Shown here one piece after another: positions 9,770 to 25,483 of a stretch of DNA of 64,000 bases. The stretch comes from Sphingomonas sp. Leaf32 (lineage in GTDB: Bacteria; Pseudomonadota; Alphaproteobacteria; Sphingomonadales; Sphingomonadaceae). The notes beneath the pieces were generated by a model. It was not told where the DNA came from, made no database searches, and was given only the letters and a program-made list of their open reading frames with translations. A program made the position numbers and the translations under genes. Location: the NCBI RefSeq assembly GCF_001421765.1, contig NZ_LMLA01000007.1:554163-618162 (forward strand), given 5' to 3'. Every line of letters starts with the position of its first letter. Within the stretch, counting starts at the first letter, position 1.

Positions 9770-10290
9770 TGCGTAAGCGGGGGCTGATCGTGCTGCTGGC
9801 GCTGGCCGGTTGTTCGAGCGAACCGCCGCCGCCCGCCTCGCGACCGAGCGCCAGCCCGACGCCTTCCCCCACGTCGACGCCGTCGCCGCGTCCGCCCAAG
9901 CCCGGCCAGTTGCCGACGCCCGAGCTGGACGGGGCGACGCCCCTCACCGGTCGCTGGACCGCGACGCCGACCGCCGCGACCTATGGCGAGGCGGGGCGCA
10001 TCGCCTTCGCCATCCGATGCGACCGGCCGGCGCGGCAGATTCTGTTGTCGGTCGGTGCGAAAGTTGGGGGCACGCTGCGGCTGTTCACCGACGATGCCGC
10101 CGCGCGTTTTCCGGCGCAGGTCGTCGACGGCGCGCTCGAAACGCCGGTGACGACCGGGCAGACGTTTCTCGACGCGCTGGCACGGGCGGACGCGATCGGG
10201 ATCGCGGTCGATGGCGGGACGGTGCAGCGCATTCCCGGGGACAAGGCGATCGGGGTGGTGGTGCGGGGATGCCGCCCGGCCGGGCGCTGA
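9769..10290 (+). CDS. Lipoprotein, second of a related tandem pair
   Basis: A 173-residue predicted lipoprotein with lipobox LALAGC at residue ~15, a Ser/Pro/Thr-rich linker (SPTPSPTSTPSPRPP), and the same domain as the gene before it: GRWTATPTAATYGE, FAIRCDRPARQILLSV, a LFTDD strand, TFLDALARADAIGIAVDGG and a terminal VVVRGC. The pair therefore looks like a tandem duplication. Both would be anchored to the outer membrane on the periplasmic side. Function is unknown. Confidence 0.75.
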   Translation: MRKRGLIVLLALAGCSSEPPPPASRPSASPTPSPTSTPSPRPPKPGQLPTPELDGATPLTGRWTATPTAATYGEAGRIAFAIRCDRPARQILLSVGAKVGGTLRLFTDDAAARFPAQVVDGALETPVTTGQTFLDALARADAIGIAVDGGTVQRIPGDKAIGVVVRGCRPAGR

Positions 10291-10426
10291 GGCGGCGGGC
10301 AGGGCACGAAGTATCGGACGAATCCGTACGCAAAACAAGTCTTGTACGCAGCGCCCGAATGCCCCACGTTCGGGATGCGCACCGATCGGTGCGTAACGGC
10401 TTTAACTAGCGAAAGGAGGTGATCCG

Positions 10427-10483
10427 ATGTCTCATGGTTCAGCAATGGGGTCGGTTCAGTTCGTTCGGGAGACGCGCCGCTAA
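10427..10483 (+). CDS. 18-residue ORF behind a full anti-anti-Shine-Dalgarno sequence
   Basis: The peptide is MSHGSAMGSVQFVRETRR. Its ATG is preceded at once by GAAAGGAGGTGATCC (10411-10425), which is complementary along its whole length to the usual bacterial 16S rRNA 3' end. That is far more pairing than normal genes have, and the spacing from the GGAGG core to the ATG is about 7 nt, which is ideal. Translation is therefore very likely if the RNA is made. The peptide has no hydrophobic segment or known domain. It could be a real microprotein, a ribosome-trapping leader, or part of a regulatory RNA. Confidence 0.55.
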   Translation: MSHGSAMGSVQFVRETRR

Positions 10484-10593
10484 AGGCAGGTCGGCCGCGT
10501 GCGGGGGGTATCCTCCCCCAGTCAACGCCGTGGCCTCCTGCAAGCGGCACGCATGGTCTCCCGGGCTGGAGCTTCCGGCCGCTGACCATGCTT

Positions 10594-10631
10594 GAGGCCG
10601 CCGGGCGTCGAGAGACCCCGGCGGCCTCTTT
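10594..10631 (+). terminator. Intrinsic terminator of the small structured transcript
   Basis: A 12-bp perfect stem, GAGGCCGCCGGG (10594-10605) pairing with CCCGGCGGCCTC (10617-10628), an 11-nt loop, and then TTTC. The GC-rich stem and short T run fit a rho-independent terminator for plus-strand transcription, closing the unit that contains the 18-codon ORF. Confidence 0.75.
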
Positions 10632-10786
10632 CATATTTGGGGGGCATCTTGTTTGCTCCGCTTTTCTGCAAACGTCGCTCGGGCGAAGGCTTGAGTTTTT
10701 GACGGCTCCTGCTGTGGTTCAGCCCCCAGGACCGATCGACATTCAGCCAATCCGGGGATGATCGCGGAGCGACGTACGGTCCCTTC

Positions 10787-10893
10787 GTCACCCCGGACTT
10801 GTTCCGGGGTCCACTTCGCCGCTCACGCTGTCCTGAGCAGTGCTGGCTGCACCGATCGCGATACCGTGGACCCCGGAACAAGTCCGGGGTGAC
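10787..10893. repeat. Inverted repeat element, GTCACCCCGGACTTGTTCCGGGGTCCA type
   Basis: A left arm starting at 10787 (GTCACCCCGGACTTGTTCC, then GGGGTCCAC) is repeated in reverse orientation at the right end (TGGACCCCGGAACAAGTCC then GGGGTGAC, ending 10893), around a spacer of about 50 bp. Each arm is itself a palindrome around CGGAC/TTGTTCCG. A half-copy (CAAGCCCGGGGTGACG) occurs near 13030. This is a second class of dispersed palindromic repeat, different in core from the GGCGAAGGCC class. The rest of the gap between 10640 and 10990 shows no gene. Confidence 0.8.
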
Positions 10894-10989
10894 GATAGAC
10901 CGCTGAATTTCGGTCCCGCCTGAGAGATCCGATCCTTTCGCTGGAATGACGCCTTGGCCGTGCGGGCTGAACAAGGGACGGATAGGCCC

Positions 10990-11766
10990 TTACTTCGCCA
11001 GCACCCGATGCCCCGCCGCCAGGGTGATCGCGACCAGCGATCCGCCGACGATATTCCCCGCCGTCACCAGCAGCAGATTGCCGAGCAGTGCCCCGATCGG
11101 CACTGCCGCCGGGTCCAGCCCCCATGCGACCGGCAGCAGCGTCATGTTGGCGACCGAATGTTCGAACCCCGCCGCGACGAACAGCGCGACCGGTCCGATC
11201 ACGGCGGTGATCTTGCCCGCGACGGTCTTCGCTCCCGTCGCCATCCATACCGCCAGGCAGACCAGCATGTTGGCGAGCACGCCCGAGGCGAACAGCTCGA
11301 TCCAGTCCTTGGCGAGCTTGGTATCGGCGGTCTTCAGCGCCGCCTGTCCGACCGCGCCGTCGATGGCGTGCGTCGCGCCCGATGCGACGAACAGCGCGGC
11401 GATAGCCAAACTGCCGATCAGGTTGGCGACCCACACGATGCTCCAGTCGCGGAGCGTCTCGCCGATGCCCAACCGATCCTGCGCGGCGGGCAGGACCAGC
11501 ATCGTGTTGCCGGTGAACAGCTGCGTGCCGGTGACCATCACCAGCATCAGCCCGACCGAAAAGGCGACCCCAGACAGCAACTGCGTCGCCCCGCCCGGCG
11601 TCATGCCCGCCTGCGCCACCAGATAGCCGATCGCACCGAACGCGATCTGCGCCCCGGCGGCTATGCCCAGCAGGAGCATCGCGCCGACCGGCGGACGGGT
11701 CTTGGCCAGCATGGCGTCGTCGACGCTGTCGGCCAGCGTGTCGGCGGTTAGGTCGTCCTGCGCCAT
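10990..11766 (-). CDS. Formate/nitrite transporter (FNT) family channel
   Basis: A 258-residue inner-membrane protein with six hydrophobic helices. Family landmarks are PPVGAMLLLGIAAGAQIAFGAIG near the N-terminus, the extramembrane-loop region LFTGNTMLVLPA, and GFEHSVANMTLLPVA, which holds the conserved central His and Asn of FNT channels. FNT proteins form pentamers that pass formate, nitrite or hydrosulfide. Which anion is carried cannot be told, because no formate or nitrite enzyme is nearby. It stands alone, convergent with no other visible operon member. Confidence 0.9.
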   Translation of the reverse strand: MAQDDLTADTLADSVDDAMLAKTRPPVGAMLLLGIAAGAQIAFGAIGYLVAQAGMTPGGATQLLSGVAFSVGLMLVMVTGTQLFTGNTMLVLPAAQDRLGIGETLRDWSIVWVANLIGSLAIAALFVASGATHAIDGAVGQAALKTADTKLAKDWIELFASGVLANMLVCLAVWMATGAKTVAGKITAVIGPVALFVAAGFEHSVANMTLLPVAWGLDPAAVPIGALLGNLLLVTAGNIVGGSLVAITLAAGHRVLAK

Positions 11767-11823
11767 GGCATATGCTCTCCTGTTGCGAAAAGGAGAACGA
11801 TCGGCCGCCCCGCCGGCTCCGGT

Positions 11824-12897
11824 TCAGCGCAGCAGCGGCATCACGTCGACCACGCGGACATCGTGCATCTGGTGGAGATAGGCGTCGAGATACGGCTTGT
11901 GCGACGCGCCGACGACGACCAGCGCGCGCTGGCCCGGCCGGTCGCCCAGCATGTCGCGGATATTCGCGGCCATGCGCAGGTTGCGGACCTCCCAATAAGC
12001 GACATATTGCCGGCCGAACCGCTGGGGCGAGGGTTCCTCCAGCGCGGCACCGAAGTCGCTGTCGTAGATCATCCGCACGATGCCGGGCGCGTTGTGGGCG
12101 CGGTACAGCGTCAGCAGGCCGGGACCGGTCGATAGGTTGCGCTCGGCTGCCTCGCCCATCACGCGACGCTTGGCCCCGGCCGGATTGTCCCACGCCTTCT
12201 GGATCGCGGCGCCATAGGCGGCTTCGTCTGCCTTAGGCGTCATCCGGTCGGCGCTGTGATCGTCCATCGCATGGACCCGCTCCAGCCCCAGCCGGGCGGC
12301 GAGACGGGCGGCGATCATCAGGCTTTCGTCGCGCCGCGTTTCCAGCTTGGTCAGGCGCTCGACCAGCGGGGTGTCCAGCCCGTCGCCGGTGCGGCGTTCG
12401 GCGGAGGGCAGGCGGAGCCACTGGACCAGCGCCGACGCCTGCTCTCCGGCGGCAAGGAACGTCGCGGACAGCCGGCGGCGCTGGGCGGGGGAGGGGGCGG
12501 CGGGCCAGTCGGCGAGCATCTTTTGAAACGCGGCGGTGGCGGTCGGAACGTCCATCCCGGTCGCGGCCCGCGCAGGTGCGGTGTCGGGGCAGTAGGACGC
12601 CACGGTATCGGCATAGCGATCGGGATAGCGGCGCAGCTCGGCGCACTGGGCACCGGACACATCCTCGATCGCGATCGCCTGCGGCTTCCATGCGGCCAGC
12701 TTGTCGAGCAGGGGGCCAAGCGCTTCGGGCTGGAAGCGCTTGGGAAGTTGCGAGAGATGGACCGATCCGAGCACGGCGACCTCGTTCGCCGGGCCGGAAC
12801 GCGGACCCTTGTGCGCGGATGGATCGAATGGCGGGCGATAGGTCTGGGCGGCTACCGGCGCGGTCAGCAGCAACAGCGCGAACAGGATGCGGTGCAT
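11824..12897 (-). CDS. Exported DUF5694-like protein
   Basis: A 357-residue protein with a cleavable signal peptide (ILFALLLLTAPVAAQ). The mature part begins with EVAVLGSVHLSQLPKRFQPEALGPL and ends with a GQRALVVVGASHKPYLDAYL segment, the layout of the DUF5694 group; it loosely resembles TraB/ChaN-like proteins that start with an LG(T/S)xH motif and carry a late GxxH. Enzyme activity is not established. It lies 57 bp downstream of the channel gene on the same strand, but with no sign that the two work together. Assignment is from remembered family appearance. Confidence 0.6.
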   Translation of the reverse strand: MHRILFALLLLTAPVAAQTYRPPFDPSAHKGPRSGPANEVAVLGSVHLSQLPKRFQPEALGPLLDKLAAWKPQAIAIEDVSGAQCAELRRYPDRYADTVASYCPDTAPARAATGMDVPTATAAFQKMLADWPAAPSPAQRRRLSATFLAAGEQASALVQWLRLPSAERRTGDGLDTPLVERLTKLETRRDESLMIAARLAARLGLERVHAMDDHSADRMTPKADEAAYGAAIQKAWDNPAGAKRRVMGEAAERNLSTGPGLLTLYRAHNAPGIVRMIYDSDFGAALEEPSPQRFGRQYVAYWEVRNLRMAANIRDMLGDRPGQRALVVVGASHKPYLDAYLHQMHDVRVVDVMPLLR

Positions 12898-13089
12898 GGG
12901 TCCCCCTTGGTTTGCGCCGGAGGGTAGGGCGCCGCGGGAGGGTAGGGAAGGTGGTTTGCTCCCCTATGCCACTCGGCTTGGAACTGGGAACCCGATTTCT
13001 TGTGGCGCGAGAAGAAGCGCGACCCTGGTCAAGCCCGGGGTGACGTTGGGGTGTGCTGTTGGGCGGGGCGGTACTCTTTTCGGCACCCC

Positions 13090-13130
13090 TAAAAACGAAA
13101 CCGCCGCCCGGTTGCCCGGACGGCGGCTCG
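13090..13130 (-). terminator. Intrinsic terminator after rpoC
   Basis: Read on the minus strand, GAGCCGCCGTCCGGG pairs with CCGGGCGGCGGTTTCG around a short CAA loop, followed by TTTTTAGGGG. The stem lies just past the rpoC stop codon and would end the rpoB-rpoC transcript. Confidence 0.8.
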
Positions 13131-13154
13131 TGGTTCTCACAAGGACCCGAACGA

Positions 13155-17435
<4,281 letters not shown>

Positions 17436-17483
17436 TTTGATTTCCTCACAGGGAGGGAAAATAGATCGCGCGAGATAGTCAGT

Positions 17484-17562
17484 TGCCGGTGGCTGGGGAT
17501 CGAACCCGCACCCCGTAAGGGGACCACTGTGGTGGTACGTCTACCAATTCCGTCACACCGGC
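17484..17562 (-). ncRNA. Degenerate tRNA-Leu-like element in the rpoB-rpoC gap
   Basis: Read on the minus strand, this 79-nt element has a perfect 7-bp acceptor stem (GCCGGTG with CACCGGC, then A73), T8-G9, a D-arm of class-II tRNA form (ACG-GAATTGGTAGA-CGT), a strong variable arm (CCCC-TTAC-GGGG) and a T-arm GCGGG-TTCGATC-CCAGC with one G-A mismatch. The anticodon arm is wrong: ACCAC-CACA-GTGGT leaves a 4-nt loop instead of 7, with no U33, so no anticodon can be read. No CCA is encoded. It is a tRNA-Leu relic or a tRNA-shaped RNA element kept for another purpose, such as RNase P processing between rpoB and rpoC. It should not be counted as a working tRNA. Confidence 0.7.
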
Positions 17563-17571
17563 ACTGTCTGT

Positions 17572-21717
<4,146 letters not shown>

Positions 21718-21908
21718 GGGGTCGTGGGCCTCGCTTACAGTCAAATCTCGTGCCCGGTGGCCACCGGGCTGGCGTGCGATCGGGACGACGAAAGCCGCGT
21801 CACCCACATGGGGCCGCAGCTGATCGAGCGTCCTAGAATGGCGACAGGCCCATACATGCAATGCGTTGCGCGACGACGCATTCTTTCCCGGTCCTGAAGC
21901 AAGCCGGC

Positions 21909-21937
21909 GATATAGAAGGCCGGGGTGGTGCTGTCAA
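21909..21937 (-). promoter_or_regulatory. Predicted housekeeping promoter of rpoBC
   Basis: On the minus strand TTGACA (21937-21932) and TATATC (21914-21909) are separated by exactly 17 nt, almost the sigma-70 consensus. Transcription would start near 21902, leaving an untranslated leader of about 185 nt before rpoB. The gap from 21718 to 22042 otherwise shows no gene on either strand. A strong separate promoter is needed here because rplJ-rplL are not directly upstream. Confidence 0.7.
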
Positions 21938-22042
21938 CGCAGGGTCGGGCGCCGTTCCGCTGGGCGCGCAAGTGGCTCGCTTCGTCGTATATCGGCCATG
22001 GACAGGCTGACGCGAGCGCAAAAACCCCGGTTGAGGGGCGTC

Positions 22043-23227
22043 ATGCAGTTCCAGCTTCCGCTCGCGGCCCTCGTCGCGACCCTCGCCGTGCCCGCCATCG
22101 CGCAGCAGACGTCGCCGGGTGGGTCGATCCCGATCTACGACATCACGCCGCAGCCGGTGCCGACGCCGACTCCCACCGCGACGCCGACGCCACGCGCGAC
22201 GCCGACGCCACGCGCGACGCCGACGCCGCGCGCGACCGCTACGGTCCCACGTCCCGCGGCGACGCCGCGCGCTACGCCCACGCCGGTCGTACCGCGCCCG
22301 ACGCCCAGCCCCACCGCGACTCCGGTCGCTCGCGCGCAGCCGGTGCCGGCGGCCGAGCCGACCTATGTCGGGCCGCCGGTCCTGCCGACGCCGACGCCCG
22401 AGCCATCGGCGCAGCCCGTACCGACGCCATCGCCGGAAATCACACTGACCGCGCCGCCGCTGACGGCGGATGCGGTGCCGTGGTGGGTGTGGTTCCTCGG
22501 CGGCATCGCCGTGGCGAGCGGAGTCGCGTTCGTCCTGACCCGCCGCCGCAACGCCCGCGAGCCGCGCTACGAACCTGCGGCGCTGATGCCGGAACCGTCC
22601 GATCCGCCGGCGGTCCCCGATGTCGCTCCGATCCCGCCTGCTCCCGTTCCGCCAAAGCCGGTGCGTCCGGCGGTCGCGCCCGTAGCGCCGGTGACGCCGC
22701 CTGCGCCGCCCGCTCCGGTCGCGCCGCCCCCCGGACCGTTCCTCGAATTCCAGCTCGCTCCGCTGCGCGTCGGGCTGGAGGGCGAGCGGGCGCTGCTCGA
22801 TTTCGACCTGACCGTCGGCAATCCGGCATCGACGCCGGTCGCGGAGGTCCGCATCGCCACGCTGCTGATTACCGCCAATGCCGGTCAGGACGAACAGATC
22901 GCGGCCTTCTTCTCCGACGCCGACAAGCGGGGACTCGACCCGTTTGCGCTGGGCGCGGGCGAGCGTCGCCACCTCGAGGCGACCATGGCGCTGCCGCGTG
23001 CGGCGGTGAACATCGTGAATTCCAATGACCGTGCGTTCTTCGTGCCGATCATCGCGATCGATGCCCGCTATCGCTGGGAGGATGGCCGCGAGTCGCGCAC
23101 CACCGCCGCCTTCATGGTCGGCCCGACCGCGCCGCAGGGCAAGCTCGCGCCGATCTTCGCCGATCGCGGCGACCGCATGGTCGATCGGCTGGAAGTACGA
23201 TTGCACGGTCAGGTGCGCCGGACGTAA
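22043..23227 (+). CDS. Proline-rich exported membrane protein
   Basis: A 394-residue protein of unknown function. Order: signal peptide (LPLAALVATLAVPAIAQ), a Pro/Thr/Ala/Arg-rich low-complexity region (about residues 32-130), a transmembrane helix (WWVWFLGGIAVASGVAFVL, about residues 150-168), a second Pro/Ala/Val-rich linker, and a folded C-terminal domain of roughly 160 residues (from FLEFQLAPLRVGLEGERALLDFDLTV) that has a beta-sandwich look. The C-domain would be cytoplasmic if the helix is inserted in the usual way after a cleaved signal peptide. The start is placed at the ATG in front of the signal peptide; GTG/ATG codons further up lack support. It is divergent from rpoB and not obviously linked to the following genes. 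Confidence 0.7.
   Translation: MQFQLPLAALVATLAVPAIAQQTSPGGSIPIYDITPQPVPTPTPTATPTPRATPTPRATPTPRATATVPRPAATPRATPTPVVPRPTPSPTATPVARAQPVPAAEPTYVGPPVLPTPTPEPSAQPVPTPSPEITLTAPPLTADAVPWWVWFLGGIAVASGVAFVLTRRRNAREPRYEPAALMPEPSDPPAVPDVAPIPPAPVPPKPVRPAVAPVAPVTPPAPPAPVAPPPGPFLEFQLAPLRVGLEGERALLDFDLTVGNPASTPVAEVRIATLLITANAGQDEQIAAFFSDADKRGLDPFALGAGERRHLEATMALPRAAVNIVNSNDRAFFVPIIAIDARYRWEDGRESRTTAAFMVGPTAPQGKLAPIFADRGDRMVDRLEVRLHGQVRRT
22178..22231 (+). repeat. 18-bp tandem repeat encoding Ala-Thr-Pro-Thr-Pro-Arg
   Basis: Three consecutive 18-bp units (GCGACGCCGACGCCACGC; the third differs by one base) encode ATPTPR three times within the proline-rich region of the membrane protein. Imperfect PT units continue on both sides. 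Such coding repeats can change in number by slippage. Confidence 0.9.
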
Positions 23228-23299
23228 GCCGGGCGCATCCAAGCTTGCCGATTATCGATATACGGCCTAGCGTTCGAAACAGGCGAGGAAGGGGGCGGC

Positions 23300-23821
23300 A
23301 TGGTACGGCGTGACCGGATATTGCGATTCACCGTCGCGGTGCTGCGCGTCCTGCTGGTCCTCAACATCGTCTTCGCCGCCCTGTTCCTGTTGGGAACGCT
23401 GGCGAGCTTCCCGTTCCACGACCTGCTGGCCGGTCGGATCGCGATGAAATATCCAGCGGTCGACGTCGAACGGATCGTCGTGGGCATTCGTGCGCTGCTG
23501 TTGCTGGGCGTGGCGGCATCGGTCCCGGCGCACATCATCTTTTCGCGCCTGATCGCGATCATCGGCACCGTGCTGGCCGGGGAGACGTTCGCGTCGCCCA
23601 ATGCGCGGCGGGTGCGGGCGATCGGCTGGGCGCTGCTGGCCATCCAGCTGCTCGACGTGCCGCTGCTGCTGATCGTGCCCAACTTCGCCGGCATGGGCGT
23701 TCGGGTCGACGGGTCGTCGATCTCGATCGGTGGCTGGCTGTCGGTGCTGGTCGCCTTCATCCTCGCCCGCGTCTTCGCCGAAGGGGCGGCGCTGCGCGAA
23801 GACCTGGAGGGAACGGTCTGA
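23300..23821 (+). CDS. DUF2975-type membrane protein
   Basis: A 173-residue protein with four hydrophobic helices: VAVLRVLLVLNIVFAALFLLG, a middle pair around VGIRALLLLGVAASVPAHIIF and AIGWALLAIQLLDVPLLLIV, and a last helix WLSVLVAFILARVF near the C-terminus, followed by a short EGAALREDLEGTV tail. This layout matches DUF2975 proteins, which are usually found paired with a tiny Cro/CI-type regulator, exactly as here. Its stop overlaps the regulator's start (TGATG), so the two are cotranslated. The role of the pair is not known; the membrane protein may control the regulator's activity. Confidence 0.75.
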   Translation: MVRRDRILRFTVAVLRVLLVLNIVFAALFLLGTLASFPFHDLLAGRIAMKYPAVDVERIVVGIRALLLLGVAASVPAHIIFSRLIAIIGTVLAGETFASPNARRVRAIGWALLAIQLLDVPLLLIVPNFAGMGVRVDGSSISIGGWLSVLVAFILARVFAEGAALREDLEGTV

Positions 23822-24051
23822 TGGCGGTCCTCGTCCGCCTCGACGAAGTATTGCAGGCCCGGCGCATGACGCTGACCGAACTGGCGCAGGCGGTTGACAT
23901 CACGCTGGCCAACCTGTCGATCCTGAAGACCGGCAAGGCGCGGGCGATCCGCTTCACCACGCTGGATGCGATCTGCCGGGTGCTGGAATGCCAGCCGGGC
24001 GACATTCTTGTCCATGCCGATACCGGCGAGGAAAGCGATACCGACGACTGA
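23821..24051 (+). CDS. Small XRE-family DNA-binding regulator (YozG-like)
   Basis: A 76-residue Cro/CI-type helix-turn-helix protein. The HTH is MTLTELAQAVDITLANLSILK, followed by a third-helix region KARAIRFTTLDAICRVLECQPGDIL, the sequence pattern of the YozG-like HTH_26 group. The C-terminal tail is acidic. It probably regulates its own operon together with the membrane protein encoded just upstream. No operator could be assigned. Confidence 0.85.
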   Translation: MAVLVRLDEVLQARRMTLTELAQAVDITLANLSILKTGKARAIRFTTLDAICRVLECQPGDILVHADTGEESDTDD

Positions 24052-24069
24052 ATAGCAAAGGGGGACCCG

Positions 24070-25482
24070 ATGACGCGTACCATGAAGCGGCTGTTGCTGG
24101 GGGCGGCGCTGGCCGCGCTGCCGGGGATGGCGACCACCGTGGCGGCGCAACCGCGTCCTGCCGCCGCCGCGCCGGCGAAGCTGGCGATCGACATGCGCTA
24201 CGTGACGCTGCCGAACGGGTTGAAGGTCGTGTTGTCGCGCGACACGCTGGCACCGACCGTCACCGTCGGCGTCTATTACGGCATCGGTTTCCGCGTCGAA
24301 CCGCGCGATCGCACCGGCTTTGCCCATCTGTTCGAACACCTGATGTTCCAGGGGTCGCAGAACGCCCCCAAGGGCGTGTTCATCAGTACCATCAGCAATG
24401 CGGGGGGCGTGCTGAACGGATCGACCCGGTTCGACTTCACCAATTATTTCGAGATCGCGCCATCAAACGCGTTGGAGCGCATCCTGTGGCTGGAGGCCGA
24501 TCGCATGGCGCGCCCGGTCATCGACGATACGGTGCTGAAGAACCAGCAGGGCGTTGTCGGCAACGAGGTTAAGGTCAATGTCCTCAACCAGCCCTATGGC
24601 ACCTGGCCGTGGATCGACCTGCCGATGCTGGCCAATACCAACTGGTATAACAGCCACAATTTCTACGGCGATCTGAAGGAGATCGAGGCGACGACGGTCG
24701 CCGATGCCAAGCAGTTCCATTCGGCCTTCTACCGTCCGAACAATGCGGTGCTCGTGGTCGCGGGCGACATCGACTATGCGCAGGCCGAGGCGATGGTCCG
24801 CAAATATTTCGGCCCGCTGCAAAAGGGCGCGCCGGTAGTCCTGCCCGACCTGCGCGAGCCGCGTCAGACGATGGAGAAGACGCGCAGCCGCGTCGATGCG
24901 CTGGCGCCCAAGCCCGGCTGGGCCGCGGGCTATCACATGCCGCCGCGCGGCACGCCCGAATGGTATGCCATGGGACTGATCGACCAGTTGCTGGTGCAGG
25001 GCGACGACAGCCGCCTGGTCCGCAAGCTGAAGTCGGAAACCGGCATCACCGGGGACCTGACCGGCGGGATCAACGCCTATCTGGGCAGCATGTACAATTA
25101 CAACGGCCCGATGCTGTGGGCGTTCAACTTCACCCACGACCCGCAGTTCAGCGACGCCCAGATCCGGCAGGCGGTGGACGGCGTGATCGACCGGTTGCGC
25201 ACTACGCCGGTGACACCGGCCGAACTGGACCGTGCGCGCACCAAGCTGCGCTCCGACCTCTATTCGTCGGTCGATGGCGGAACCCGGGTCGGACTGATCG
25301 ACCTGCTCGCCGTCTACGCGCTGTTCGACAATGACCCGCAGGCGGTGAACCGCATCGAAGCGGGGTTCGCCAAGGTCACCCCGGCGCTGATCCAGAAGAC
25401 CGCACAGGAATATCTGCGCCCGACCAACCGGTCGATCTATACCATCGTGCCCGGCAGTGCCGCGCCCAAGGGAGGCAAGTGA
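24070..25482 (+). CDS. M16 zinc metallopeptidase, active subunit
   Basis: A 470-residue exported pitrilysin-family peptidase. It has a signal peptide (LLLGAALAALPGMATTVAAQ), then the zinc site HLFEH (residues 86-90) in the inverted HxxEH form, with the downstream Glu ligand in GVVGNEVKVN. Two M16 domains follow. It is paired with an inactive partner immediately downstream, the usual arrangement for periplasmic M16 heterodimers that degrade peptides in an enclosed chamber. Spacing after the XRE gene is 18 bp, so one transcript is possible, but the functions look unrelated. Confidence 0.93.
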   Translation: MTRTMKRLLLGAALAALPGMATTVAAQPRPAAAAPAKLAIDMRYVTLPNGLKVVLSRDTLAPTVTVGVYYGIGFRVEPRDRTGFAHLFEHLMFQGSQNAPKGVFISTISNAGGVLNGSTRFDFTNYFEIAPSNALERILWLEADRMARPVIDDTVLKNQQGVVGNEVKVNVLNQPYGTWPWIDLPMLANTNWYNSHNFYGDLKEIEATTVADAKQFHSAFYRPNNAVLVVAGDIDYAQAEAMVRKYFGPLQKGAPVVLPDLREPRQTMEKTRSRVDALAPKPGWAAGYHMPPRGTPEWYAMGLIDQLLVQGDDSRLVRKLKSETGITGDLTGGINAYLGSMYNYNGPMLWAFNFTHDPQFSDAQIRQAVDGVIDRLRTTPVTPAELDRARTKLRSDLYSSVDGGTRVGLIDLLAVYALFDNDPQAVNRIEAGFAKVTPALIQKTAQEYLRPTNRSIYTIVPGSAAPKGGK

Positions 25483-25483
25483 G

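Larger units (their letters stand above)
10335..10632 (+). ncRNA. Highly structured small transcript carrying an 18-codon ORF
   Basis: This stretch has more base-pairing potential than a normal gap. Upstream of the small ORF are three successive inverted repeats: ACAAG-T-CTTGT (10335-10345), CCCGAA-N9-TTCGGG (10354-10374) and the perfect 16-nt palindrome CGCACCGATCGGTGCG (10378-10393). Downstream are GGGGG-N4-TCCCCC-like (about 10503-10519), GCATGGTC-N25-GACCATGC (10551-10558 with 10584-10591) and a terminator. It has no link in strand or spacing to a following gene, so it looks like an independent transcript of about 200-300 nt. No Rfam family could be assigned from memory. The 5' end is unknown. 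Confidence 0.5.

Noticed and set aside
10411..10425. Minus-strand match to the 3' end of 16S rRNA (GGATCACCTCCTTTC)
   Set aside because: Sequence upstream of it on that strand does not match the conserved 16S terminal helix, so it is not an rRNA remnant; the plus-strand reading as a Shine-Dalgarno explains it better.
17484..17562. Functional tRNA gene
   Set aside because: The anticodon loop has 4 nt and lacks U33, and the T-stem has a mismatch, so it is called tRNA-like only.
21718..21861. N-terminal extension of RpoB to an upstream ATG
   Set aside because: The extra 48 codons have no coding character and the [14 protein letters not shown] start agrees with family length.
22178..22231. Short tandem repeat as a possible CRISPR
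   Set aside because: There are no spacers; the 18-bp units are head to tail and encode a proline-rich peptide. No CRISPR array or cas gene is in the window.
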